DNA of 64,000 bases from Thauera sedimentorum (GTDB taxonomy: Bacteria; Pseudomonadota; Gammaproteobacteria; Burkholderiales; Rhodocyclaceae): the NCBI RefSeq assembly GCF_014489115.1, contig NZ_JACTAH010000002.1, forward strand, positions 1,470,586 through 1,534,585, given 5' to 3'. The position numbers and the translations under genes are program-made. The notes below the pieces were generated by a model that was not told the origin of the DNA, did no database searches, and worked only from the letters and a program-made list of their open reading frames with translations. The stretch's first letter is position 1. Each line of letters begins with the position of its first letter. Shown piece by piece: positions 33,885 through 42,440 of the stretch.

Positions 33885-35348
33885 TCAGGTACCCGGCCGC
33901 AGCCCCACTGTGCCGACGAGGCGGCGGAACAGCGGGTCGTCGGTGATCGGGTGGCGGAAGAAGATGGCCGCGGCCACCCAGGTTACGGCGCACAGCGCCG
34001 CGGACAGTCCCATGGCCGCCAGCGCGCCGGGCGTTCCGCCACTCGGGGCCAGCGCGGCGATGCATACCGGCGGTGCCATGCACGCCGCGGTCACGGCCAG
34101 GCTCTTGCGCAGCTTGGCGAACAGTTCGGGGAAGTCCGTCGGCTGTTCCTGGGCCTTGATGTGATACAGGTAGGGCACCGCGGCGATGAAGATGAGCGCA
34201 AACAGCACGGCGAAGCTGAGCATGTTCTGGAACAGCAGCACGCCGACCACCAGCACTGCCGCGCGGATGGGCTGGACCACCAGGTCGGCGCGCGTGGCCA
34301 GGTCTACCCGGCCGCGCGCGGTGAGCAGCGGCAGGATCAGGTTGCAGGTGGCCGCCGCCGCCCCGGCCAGGCAGAACCATGGCACCAGCGGCGCGGCCTC
34401 GTCCCACTGCGGGCCGAACAGCAGGCGCAGCAGTTCGAGCGCATAGAGCGCGGCGAAGGCATAGAAGGGCCAGGCCAGCACGGTGATGGTGGCCACGGTG
34501 AACACGTGCTGGGCTTCCAGGTCGCCGCCCTCGCGGTGCGAGCGCGCGTAGGCCGGATAGGCCACGTTGCGGATCGCGGTCATCAGGTCGCGGTGGAAGA
34601 GGTTCATCAGCCCTTGCGCGCGGCTGATCATGGCCACCGGGGCGAAGCCGAGGATGCGGCCGACGGCGAGGTCGTTGATGTCCAGTGAGATGGTGGTGAC
34701 GATGTTGGCCGCCGAGGTGCGCGCCCCGAAACCGACCACCTTGCGCCACTCGCGAAAGCCGGGCATGAGGATGCGGCGGGGCGTGCGCGCGAGCCAGGCG
34801 CCGAGGCCGGTGGCCAGGTTGCCGGCCACGCCGCCGATGGCCAGGCCGTTGGCGCCGAAGCCCTGCAGCGCCAGGGTGATGGTGACCGCGAAACCGAACG
34901 CCGCGGCGCCCAGGGTGACCACCGCCAGGCGGCCGAACTGCATCTCGCGGCGCAGCAGGGCGACCGAGATGGAGCAGAAGGGCAGCACCAGGAAGTTGAG
35001 CGCGCCGATGCGGATGGTGTCGACGATGCGCGGGTCCTTGTAGAACACGCCTGCCCACGGGGCGATGGTGAAGATCAGCACGAACAGCCCGACGCCGATG
35101 ACCAGCGAGAAGCCGAAGGCGGTACGCACGTGATCGTCGTTGAGCGTCTTTTCCTGGATCAGGAAGTTGCCGATGCCGAAGTCGCGCAGTACGTGGGCGA
35201 TGCCGATCAGCGCGAGGGTGACCGAGAAGATGCCGATCTCTTCGGGCGTGAGCAGGCGGGCGATGAGGATGTTGCTGAGCAGGCTCAGGGCGATGAGCAC
35301 GTAGCGCTCGGCCATGGACAGCGCCAGCGCGCGGCGGACCGAGGTCAT
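33885..35348 (-). CDS. Polysaccharide flippase (Wzx-like), copy 2
   Basis: The 487-residue inner-membrane protein has about 12-14 hydrophobic segments and the family motif ILIARLLTPEEIGIFSVTLAL near residue 27, then FGIGNFLIQEKTLNDDHVRT. It should export lipid-linked repeat units. I chose ATG 35348, which overlaps the stop of the asparagine-synthase-like gene by four bases (ATGA), over much longer open frames in which the N-terminal extension is only a shadow of that gene. Unlike copy 1 it is GC-rich like the core EPS genes, which suggests it is the native flippase. Confidence 0.9.
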   Translation of the reverse strand: MTSVRRALALSMAERYVLIALSLLSNILIARLLTPEEIGIFSVTLALIGIAHVLRDFGIGNFLIQEKTLNDDHVRTAFGFSLVIGVGLFVLIFTIAPWAGVFYKDPRIVDTIRIGALNFLVLPFCSISVALLRREMQFGRLAVVTLGAAAFGFAVTITLALQGFGANGLAIGGVAGNLATGLGAWLARTPRRILMPGFREWRKVVGFGARTSAANIVTTISLDINDLAVGRILGFAPVAMISRAQGLMNLFHRDLMTAIRNVAYPAYARSHREGGDLEAQHVFTVATITVLAWPFYAFAALYALELLRLLFGPQWDEAAPLVPWFCLAGAAAATCNLILPLLTARGRVDLATRADLVVQPIRAAVLVVGVLLFQNMLSFAVLFALIFIAAVPYLYHIKAQEQPTDFPELFAKLRKSLAVTAACMAPPVCIAALAPSGGTPGALAAMGLSAALCAVTWVAAAIFFRHPITDDPLFRRLVGTVGLRPGT

Positions 35349-37150
35349 GACACGGCTGCCTCTTCCGGCTGGGCGGCGGACTCGGTGTGCGCCTGGAGCC
35401 ACAACTCCAGCATCATCAGGATCCACACCATCTCGCCGTAGTAGCCCGGGTGGGCGGGCAGATGGGAGCTGAGCAGCTCGTCGATGAAGCGCGGGCGGAC
35501 GATGCCGCGCCCGGCCAGCGCGTGCAGCGCGTCGGTGGCCAGGCCGCGCAGGGCGATGTGCTCGCAGGCCCAGACGCCGAAGGGCAGGCCGAAGCCGTGC
35601 TTCTTCTTGGCAATGATCTCGTCGGGCAGGAAGCCACGCAGCGCTTCCTTGAAGAACCAGCGCAGGGTCAGGCCCTTGAGCTTCCAGGCGGGCGGCAGGC
35701 GCAGCGAGAAGTCCACCAGGTCGTCGGACAGCAGCGGGAAGCCGACCTCCAGGCCGGCAAGCCGGGTGGTGCCGATCACCTTGGGCAGGTCGTTGTCGGC
35801 CAGGGTGAACTTCCAGTCGAAGGCAAGCAGGCGGTTGATCGGCGCCGCGCCCTCGCTCAGCGTCCAGGCGTCGCGCTGGATGCCGTAGGGCGCCTGCGGG
35901 TCGACCGCCGCGAGGAAGTCGGTCTCGAACACCCGAGCGGGGTCCAGGCGCATCAGCAGGTTGTACATCTGCAGCCGGTCCGGCAGCGGCACACGGGCCT
36001 GCTCCACATAGCTCGCCCCCTTGCGGGCCAGGGGCAAGCGGCCGGCCGGACCGGCGAGGGCCGGCTCCAGCACCATGTTGCGCAGGGTGGCGGGCAGGTG
36101 ATCGTAGAGATCGAAGATGCGCTGCTTGGCGTAGCGCGTATTGCCGCCGAACAGTTCGTCGCCGCCGTCGCCGGCGAGCATGCGGGTGACGCCCCTGGCG
36201 CGCGCCTGGTCGGCGCAGATCCACGCCGGGACGGCGGAGGAGTTGCCGAAGGGCTGGTCGTAGTGCGCCGCCACATGCGGAATGGCGTCGAGCAGCTGGT
36301 CCGGGGTGACGTAGTGTTCATGATGCTCGGCGCCGAAGCGCGTGGCCGCGATGCGCGCGTAGGCCATCTCGTCGTAGCCCTCGGCGTCGAAGCCGATCGA
36401 CCAGGTGCGCGCCGGGCGGCCGAGCACCTTGCACAGCATGCCGGAGACCGTGGAGCTGTCGGTGCCGCCGGAGAGGAAGGCGCCGGGCTCGCAGCCGGCC
36501 GCCTCGCGCGCCACCGCGTCCTCCACCAGGCCGAGGAACTCCGCCTTGCGGGCATCGAAGTCCTCGCGTGCCGGTTCCTCGAAGCGCGGCGTCCACCAGC
36601 GGCGGACTTCCAGCCGGCCGGCCTGCCAGTGGGCCCAGTGTGCCGCCGGCAGGCGGTGCACCCCGCTGAAGATGGTGTGCGGCGCAGGAATGGCGTGGAA
36701 GAAGAAGTAGTCGAACACCGCCTGCGGCGCCAGTTCGCGCGTGCCGCCCGGCACCCGGTCGGCGCGGTCGGCGAAAGCGAACCCGTCCTCGTCTGCGGCG
36801 TAGCACAGCGGCCAGGTGCCGAAACGGTCGGTGGCCAGCCACACGCTGCGCGCCGCGTCGTCGACGACGAATACGGCGAAGCGTCCGCGTGCGGCGTCGG
36901 CGGCGGCGCTGCCGTGCTTGCGATAGGCGGCCAGCCAGGCCTTTGCCTGGCCGGCGCTGCCGGCCTGCGGCAGTTCTGCCCGGCCAAGCGCCAGGCAGCT
37001 CAAAGCCCCCTCGCTGGCGTGCTCGACCCCGCGGGCGTGGCTGAACCAGCAGCCGCCGGGCAGGCGGGTGAGCGGAAGCCCGGACGCGAGGGCGGAAGGC
37101 GGTTCGCTGGCGGAGTCGGCGCTCAGCCGGCCGATGATCGAAGCGGACAT
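35345..37150 (-). CDS. Asparagine-synthase-like protein lacking the glutaminase cysteine
   Basis: The 601-residue protein aligns with class II amidotransferase/asparagine synthetases, but its N-terminus reads MSASIIGRLS instead of MCGI, so the Cys2 nucleophile that releases ammonia from glutamine is absent. The N-terminal domain is also shortened. The synthetase half is intact: FLSGGTDSSTVSGML (PP-loop, about 225-239), YDQPFGNSSAVP and AGDGGDELFGGNTRYA. It could adenylate an acid and use another nitrogen donor, or take ammonia from a partner such as the full amidotransferase at 16830-18770. It is the first gene of an operon with flippase copy 2. Confidence 0.88.
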   Translation of the reverse strand: MSASIIGRLSADSASEPPSALASGLPLTRLPGGCWFSHARGVEHASEGALSCLALGRAELPQAGSAGQAKAWLAAYRKHGSAAADAARGRFAVFVVDDAARSVWLATDRFGTWPLCYAADEDGFAFADRADRVPGGTRELAPQAVFDYFFFHAIPAPHTIFSGVHRLPAAHWAHWQAGRLEVRRWWTPRFEEPAREDFDARKAEFLGLVEDAVAREAAGCEPGAFLSGGTDSSTVSGMLCKVLGRPARTWSIGFDAEGYDEMAYARIAATRFGAEHHEHYVTPDQLLDAIPHVAAHYDQPFGNSSAVPAWICADQARARGVTRMLAGDGGDELFGGNTRYAKQRIFDLYDHLPATLRNMVLEPALAGPAGRLPLARKGASYVEQARVPLPDRLQMYNLLMRLDPARVFETDFLAAVDPQAPYGIQRDAWTLSEGAAPINRLLAFDWKFTLADNDLPKVIGTTRLAGLEVGFPLLSDDLVDFSLRLPPAWKLKGLTLRWFFKEALRGFLPDEIIAKKKHGFGLPFGVWACEHIALRGLATDALHALAGRGIVRPRFIDELLSSHLPAHPGYYGEMVWILMMLELWLQAHTESAAQPEEAAVS

Positions 37151-37260
37151 TCGGACTCCGGCGCGGGTCTGGACCCGGAGGATGGTTTGCGGCCTGTGGT
37201 GTGCGCCCCTTGCCTGTGCCGATGGCGTTGAGCGGGGGTGCAGACCCTAGGTTAGCAAAG

Positions 37261-37304
37261 CAATGTCATGCCGTTGCGCCCACGTGGCCGTGGCCGTGAC
37301 ATTG
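37261..37304. repeat. Inverted repeat between decarboxylase and asparagine-synthase-like genes
   Basis: The arms CAATGTCATG (37261-37270) and CGTGACATTG (37295-37304) pair over ten positions with one G-T type mismatch, around a GC-rich 24-base spacer that can also fold. It lies in the 190-base gap between two minus-strand genes, downstream of the decarboxylase stop and upstream of the ATG at 37150. It could be a terminator without T-tract or an operator for the downstream operon; the sequence does not decide. Confidence 0.4.
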
Positions 37305-37340
37305 TTCATCCACCTGCGCCAAGTCTGGCCAAGGGTGGCG

Positions 37341-38579
37341 CTACACCAGCACCTCGACCGCCGCAGGATGGCCGAGGAAGCGCTCCGGGCTGGCGGTGAA
37401 GCCGTAGGCGCCGGACTGGAACACCACGACCAGGTCGCCGATCTCGGCGGCGGGCAGGCTCATGCGGTCGGCGAGCACGTCGAGCGGGGTGCACAGCGGG
37501 CCGACCACCGAGGCCTCCCCGGCGGCCGCGGCATCCATGCGGTTGCCGACGGCGACCGGGTAGTTCTTGCGGATGACCTGGCCGAAGTTGCCCGAGGCGG
37601 CCAGGTGGTGGTGCAGGCCCCCGTCGGTGACCAGGTAGGTCTGGCCGCGCGAGACCTTGCGGTCCACCACCCGGCAGACGTAGATGCCGGCTTCGCCGAC
37701 CAGGTAGCGGCCGAGTTCGATGACCAGCTCGGCCTGGGGCAGCTGGGCGGCGGCCTGCGCGGAGATCTGCGCGAGGTTGTCGGCGATCGGCGCCAGGTCC
37801 AGGGCCTGTTCGCCCGGGAAGTAGGGGATGCCGAAGCCGCCGCCGAGATTGAGGAAGCGCACCGGCGCCGGTGCATGTTCGGCCAGGCGTAGCGCCAGTT
37901 CGAAGCTCTTGCGCTGCGCTTCGACGATGGCCTCGGCCTTGAGGTTCTGCGAGCCGGCAAAGAGGTGGAAACCCTCGAAGGAGAGTCCGGCGCCGGCGAT
38001 CTCCGCCAGCAGCGCCGGGACCTGTTCGGCGTCCACGCCGAACTGCTTGGGGCCGCCGCCCATCTTCATGCCCGAGGCCTTGAGCTCGAAGTCCGGGTTC
38101 ACGCGCACCGCGACCCGCGCCGGCAGGCCGAGCCGCTGCGCGGCGGCGGCAAGCACCGGGATCTCGCGGAAGGACTCGACGTTGACCAGGATGCCGGCGG
38201 CCACCGCCTGGTGCAGCTCCGCGTCGCGCTTGCCGGGGCCGGCGAAGCTGATGTCCTGCGGATTGGCGCCGGCGTCGAGCGCCACCTTGAGCTCGCCGGC
38301 CGAGGCCACGTCGATGCCGTCAACCAGGCCCGCCATGTGCGCCACCAGCGCCGGCATGGGGTTGGCCTTCATGGCGTAGTGGATCTTCAGCCCCGGCGGC
38401 AGGGTGGCGCGCAAGGCCTGGGCGCGGGCGGCAAGCAGGGCGCGGTCGTAGGCGTAGAAGGGCGTCTGGCCGACGCGCTCGGCCAGCCTGGCGAGCGGCA
38501 GGCCACCCACCAGCAACTGGCCGTCGGCGGTGGCGAACTGGGTGAGCGGGGTGTGGACGGGCTTGGTGGAGGAAGACAT
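37341..38579 (-). CDS. PLP-dependent decarboxylase, exosortase A system-associated
   Basis: The 412-residue enzyme is a fold type III PLP decarboxylase, like diaminopimelate or ornithine decarboxylase. The PLP-binding lysine is Lys71 in KIHYAMKANP, and other family segments are RVNPDFELKASGMKMGG, FHLFAGSQN, FLNLGGGFGIPY and VGPLCTPLDVLADR. The exosortase-linked subgroup (TIGR03099 type) always occurs with an acyl-CoA ligase, as here 16 bases upstream. It should decarboxylate an amino acid or amino-acyl intermediate. ATG 38579 was preferred to a TTG at 38606 that would overlap the ligase. The product is unknown. Confidence 0.92.
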   Translation of the reverse strand: MSSSTKPVHTPLTQFATADGQLLVGGLPLARLAERVGQTPFYAYDRALLAARAQALRATLPPGLKIHYAMKANPMPALVAHMAGLVDGIDVASAGELKVALDAGANPQDISFAGPGKRDAELHQAVAAGILVNVESFREIPVLAAAAQRLGLPARVAVRVNPDFELKASGMKMGGGPKQFGVDAEQVPALLAEIAGAGLSFEGFHLFAGSQNLKAEAIVEAQRKSFELALRLAEHAPAPVRFLNLGGGFGIPYFPGEQALDLAPIADNLAQISAQAAAQLPQAELVIELGRYLVGEAGIYVCRVVDRKVSRGQTYLVTDGGLHHHLAASGNFGQVIRKNYPVAVGNRMDAAAAGEASVVGPLCTPLDVLADRMSLPAAEIGDLVVVFQSGAYGFTASPERFLGHPAAVEVLV

Positions 38580-38595
38580 CGGGGCTCGGCTGGGT

Positions 38596-40182
38596 TCAGG
38601 AGACAAAGGCGGAAGATAGCGCCTTGCGGTCGATCTTGCCGTTCGGATTGCGCGGCAGTGCGCCCTCGCGCAGCTCGAAGCGGGCGGGCACCATGTAGGC
38701 CGGCATGCGCGCGCGGCATTCCGCGAGCAGGGCAGCGGTGTCCAGTGTGCCGCCGGGTGGCGGGGTGACCACCGCGACGATGCTCTGGCCGAGGGTGTCG
38801 TGGGCCACGCCGAAGGCGGCGCACTCGCCGACCAGCTGGGTGGCGTAGAGGATCTCCTCCACCTCGGTGGGGCTGACCCGGTAGCCCGAGGTCTTGATCA
38901 TCTCGTCGCGCCGGCCGATGAAGTACAGGTAGCCGTCCTCGTCGCGGCGCACGGTGTCGCCCGAGAACACCGCGACTTCCGGCAGCGTCAGCCCGTGCTG
39001 GCGCCCCGGGGCCTGGGCGGGCAGCGGGCGAAAGCGTTCGGCGGTCTTCTCCGCGTCGTTCCAGTAGCCCATCGCCACCAGCGCGCCGCGCTGCACCAGT
39101 TCGCCCGGCTCGTTGGGCGCGCATTCGCTGCCGTCCTCGCGCAGCACCAGCACCTCGGCGTTGGGGATGGCCTTGCCGATGGAGTCCGGCCGGCGGTCGA
39201 CCTCTTCCGGCGGCAGGTAGGTGGCGCGGAAAGCTTCGGTGAGGCCGTACATCAGGTAGGGGCGGGTGCGCGGCAGCAGCGTGCGCAGCCGGGTCAGGGT
39301 GTCGAGCGGCATGCGTCCGCCCGTGTTGGCGATGTAGCGCAGGTGGTCGGTGACCTCCGCCGGCCATTCCAGCTGGGCGAGCTGTATCCACAGCGGCGGC
39401 ACCGCGGTCAGCCCGGTGACGCGCTCGCGCGCGACCGCCTTGAGCACGTCGCGCGGCAGCAGGTAGTTGAGCAGCACCACTCGCGCGCCGGCGTGGAAGG
39501 CGGTGGTGAGCTGGGAGAAGCCGGCGTCGAAGGACAGCGGCAGGGCGGCGAGCAGGGTGTCGCCGGCGTGGTTTTCCAGGTACTGCGCCACGCTCTTGGC
39601 GCCGCTCACCATGTTGCGGTGGGAGAGCACCACGCCCTTGGGGCGCCCGGTGCTGCCGGAGGTGTACAGTATGGCCGCCATGTCGGTGTCGATGACGCGG
39701 TGGCAGGCGGCCGGCGGCGCGTCGAGCAGGTCGGCCCAGCGCAGCATGCCGAGGCCGGACGGGGCCGGCAGGGCGGCCCCGTCGCCGGTGAGCACGACCT
39801 GGCGCAGGTCGTGACAGCCGGCCAGGGTGTCCTGCAGCGCGGCGAAGCGCTCCGGGCTGGTGACCAGCACGCGCACATTGCAGTCGCGCAGGATGTAGCC
39901 CACCTGTTCGGGCTTGAGTACCGGATTGACCGGCACGAAGACCCCGCCGGCGGCGGTGGCGCCGAAGCAGGCGCTGACGGTTTCCACGCGCTTGTCGAGA
40001 TAGACGGCGACCCGTTCGCCGCGGGCCATGCCGAGGCGCAGCAGGCCGGCGGCGACGCTCTTTATCTCGTCCGCGAGCGCTCCGTAAGACAGCGTCGGGC
40101 CACTGCTGGTGAGCGCAGGGGCATCTCCCGCATGGTTTGCGGTGGTGAAAACAAGATCATGAAGCAGCGAACTAGTGCTCAC
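38596..40182 (-). CDS. Acyl-CoA ligase (AMP-forming), exosortase A system-associated
   Basis: The 528-residue ANL-superfamily enzyme has the P-loop ILYTSGSTGRPKG (171-183), the A5-type MYGLTEAFRATYLPP, the A8-like YLYFIGRRDEMIKTSGYRVSP and the C-terminal catalytic lysine region NPNGKIDRKAL. It activates a carboxylic acid with ATP and probably loads it onto a thiol, either CoA or the carrier protein encoded at 43865. TIGR03098-type members are tied to exosortase A. The first 100 bases of its frame are clearly poorer in GC than the rest of the gene, which matches an exchange border at about 40.1 kb. Confidence 0.92.
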   Translation of the reverse strand: MSTSSLLHDLVFTTANHAGDAPALTSSGPTLSYGALADEIKSVAAGLLRLGMARGERVAVYLDKRVETVSACFGATAAGGVFVPVNPVLKPEQVGYILRDCNVRVLVTSPERFAALQDTLAGCHDLRQVVLTGDGAALPAPSGLGMLRWADLLDAPPAACHRVIDTDMAAILYTSGSTGRPKGVVLSHRNMVSGAKSVAQYLENHAGDTLLAALPLSFDAGFSQLTTAFHAGARVVLLNYLLPRDVLKAVARERVTGLTAVPPLWIQLAQLEWPAEVTDHLRYIANTGGRMPLDTLTRLRTLLPRTRPYLMYGLTEAFRATYLPPEEVDRRPDSIGKAIPNAEVLVLREDGSECAPNEPGELVQRGALVAMGYWNDAEKTAERFRPLPAQAPGRQHGLTLPEVAVFSGDTVRRDEDGYLYFIGRRDEMIKTSGYRVSPTEVEEILYATQLVGECAAFGVAHDTLGQSIVAVVTPPPGGTLDTAALLAECRARMPAYMVPARFELREGALPRNPNGKIDRKALSSAFVS

Positions 40183-40226
40183 GCATGGAACCCTTCAATC
40201 ATGGTGATGAGACAAAAACCGGAGCG

Positions 40227-42440
40227 TCATCGAGATCGTCCGGCAGGCGCAGTATCGCGCTGGATCAGCCGGTCGGCAAAGCGCGCTTGTAGACGCCTTA
40301 TCTGCCGTCCCGCGTAGTGCCTGGCTGCGGCGGCCAGTCCATTGGCCGATCGCGGATTGAAGGCGACGATGCCGAATCGCTCGCGTCGATGCGTCATCCA
40401 GTCCTTCTTGTATGCATCGTCACCGATCAGATAGTCGATCTCTTGTACGCGGTCGTCCTCGATGGCGCTCTGCAGCATCCGTGCGGTGAGCAGCGTGCCG
40501 ACCGACATGTTGCGCCGCGAAGGATCGAAGGCCAGCTTGAATATCAGAGCAGTCTCGGCACAGACAATCCAGATCTGGGCAGCGACCGGGAGATCTCCGA
40601 GCGTGATCAAGCCAAGGCGGAGTTGCCCCTTCGCTGCGGTATGCCTGCATAGTTCCGGGATGAATTCGGGATACGGTTCCTCCTTGCGGCCCCGTTTCAG
40701 GTAGAGCATGCGAAAGCTCTCTATCGCCTCCTCCAGGGCCGGTCCGGGCTCGCGCAGTACTTGGTAACGTGCGGTAGGGTCCTGCTCGAAGCGCCGCCGG
40801 GCACGCTTCAATGTGTTCTGCAGACGGGACGGACGGGAGGCCAGGTACTGCGAAAAATCGTGCGAGACGACCGGGAGGTACCAGTTGCCGAAGCAGAAAT
40901 ACGTGTCATGCGGTATTCCAGCGTCGCCCAGTGCGCCGAGCACGATGTCGAATAGCGGCGATTCTCGGTCCATGGGCGCCAGCTTGAGCGTGTCCCAGTC
41001 GATGGTTCGAAGCAGGTCATGCAAGGCGCTCGCGGCGTGGGCGCCTGGAATGCGCTCCTCCACGATCGGGGCGTAAAGACCGGAATAGAAATTGGCGCAG
41101 GCGGTCAGGTCTTGCCTGCCGAGCGCCGAGCTGACAAGTTGCAGCGGAAGGATGAAGGGTGAGCGCCCGGTGGCCGGCGAAACTGGGGTTCGAGCTTCTA
41201 CGTAGGAGCCCGGGAGCCTGACCGTTGCGCGTAGAAGTGCGAACCACTCCGAGCTGCCAAAGAATGCGGCGGCTGCAGTGTGTGGATAGATTGCCGTAGT
41301 CGAGACCTCGCGGGACGCGTCACTCGCGCTGCCCGTCTGGCGCAAGCCAATGCGCAACCGATGGGCCGCTGCGACGATCCGGTGACGATAGGCGTTGAGG
41401 TGGTACATCCGTCTCGTCGCCGTAGCAAAGGTGCGCTGCTTCTCGTTGAGGGGGCCGTAGGTTTCGACTCGTCGTACCGTCGGGAGGTTGTCCGTAATCC
41501 AGCGCAGAATCTCGTAGAACAGGCGTTGCCCCGGGGCGTATTGGCGCAATGCCTCGTCATGGGTGGTCTTGAGCAGCAGAGCGGTTTCATGAGTGATCAG
41601 CACCGCTTCCATGGCGGCGACCCTGTGGCCGAAACGCAGTCGGAACATTCGGACCTGATTACGCGCCGCACTGCGACTGAGCAGATCGAGGTAAAAGTCG
41701 TATTGGGCGCTCTCTTCCCGGATAGCCGTTCCTCCCGCGGCTTTCCAGCCTGCCGATTCGATGCGTGCGTACTCGCGGAGAAACGGTTCGACATCGGCGC
41801 TCGAGTCGAGAACGTCAAGCGAGATGTCGCCGTAGTCGCGCTTCGCCTTGTTCGCGCGTTTGCGCAGATTGGCAAGTGCGTTCTTCGATAGATTGGCTTC
41901 GTAATGCTTGAAGTCACCCGGCGTGAGTGAGATCTCGCAGGTCTCGATATAGTCCAGCGTGCCGACACGGTCGCTTTCGGACGGGCGAGGCGTGATGTGC
42001 GGATCGAGCTGTGTGAGCGACAACGACAATGTAGCCGGTGGCAAGGCTGCGAGCAGGTGCCTGGCCAGATCGTCGATTGGAGCGTCTCCGGCGTGCACTA
42101 TGGGGGCGAGTATCAGCTGTGATGGCTGAAAGCAGGTCCACCCGAGCCGTCCGGTCGGGCGCAGGAGCGCCATGGCTACTACTTGATCGCTCCACTTGCA
42201 GAGGGCCAGTCGTGTATCCGGTTGGCCAAAATGGGTGAGCAGCGTGTGGATGAATGAGGAAACGAGAAACGGGCTCCGGGGGCCGCTGTCATTGAGCAGA
42301 TCCCACATGCACGCATGCTCATGAAACGCCGTCGCGGGCAGCAGGGTCCAGGTTCCTCCAGCGTTGGGCTTTCTGCTCAGCTGTTCCGGGTGTTCGGAGC
42401 CAGCGGCGCGGGCGCAAGAGGCGTCTTGTGGTGCGTTCAT
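40227..42440 (-). CDS. Tandem FemAB/CelD-like GNAT acyltransferase (two fused domains)
   Basis: The 737-residue protein contains two GNAT/BcsL-like (PF13480-type) domains in one chain. The first is at about residues 185-335 (NALANLRKRANKAKRDYGD, then YAPGQRLFYEILRWI and VETYGPLNEKQRTFA). The second is at about 535-685 (PSRLQNTLKRARRRFEQ, then NMSVGTLLTARMLQSAI and IDYLIGDDAYKKDW). Each has its own N-terminal lobe. Most relatives carry a single domain of about 350 residues, so this is double length. ATG 42440 overlaps the next gene's stop. The whole gene is lower in GC (about 63 % in sampled lines) than the core operon. The acceptor could be an amino sugar; unknown. Confidence 0.85.
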   Translation of the reverse strand: MNAPQDASCARAAGSEHPEQLSRKPNAGGTWTLLPATAFHEHACMWDLLNDSGPRSPFLVSSFIHTLLTHFGQPDTRLALCKWSDQVVAMALLRPTGRLGWTCFQPSQLILAPIVHAGDAPIDDLARHLLAALPPATLSLSLTQLDPHITPRPSESDRVGTLDYIETCEISLTPGDFKHYEANLSKNALANLRKRANKAKRDYGDISLDVLDSSADVEPFLREYARIESAGWKAAGGTAIREESAQYDFYLDLLSRSAARNQVRMFRLRFGHRVAAMEAVLITHETALLLKTTHDEALRQYAPGQRLFYEILRWITDNLPTVRRVETYGPLNEKQRTFATATRRMYHLNAYRHRIVAAAHRLRIGLRQTGSASDASREVSTTAIYPHTAAAAFFGSSEWFALLRATVRLPGSYVEARTPVSPATGRSPFILPLQLVSSALGRQDLTACANFYSGLYAPIVEERIPGAHAASALHDLLRTIDWDTLKLAPMDRESPLFDIVLGALGDAGIPHDTYFCFGNWYLPVVSHDFSQYLASRPSRLQNTLKRARRRFEQDPTARYQVLREPGPALEEAIESFRMLYLKRGRKEEPYPEFIPELCRHTAAKGQLRLGLITLGDLPVAAQIWIVCAETALIFKLAFDPSRRNMSVGTLLTARMLQSAIEDDRVQEIDYLIGDDAYKKDWMTHRRERFGIVAFNPRSANGLAAAARHYAGRQIRRLQARFADRLIQRDTAPAGRSR

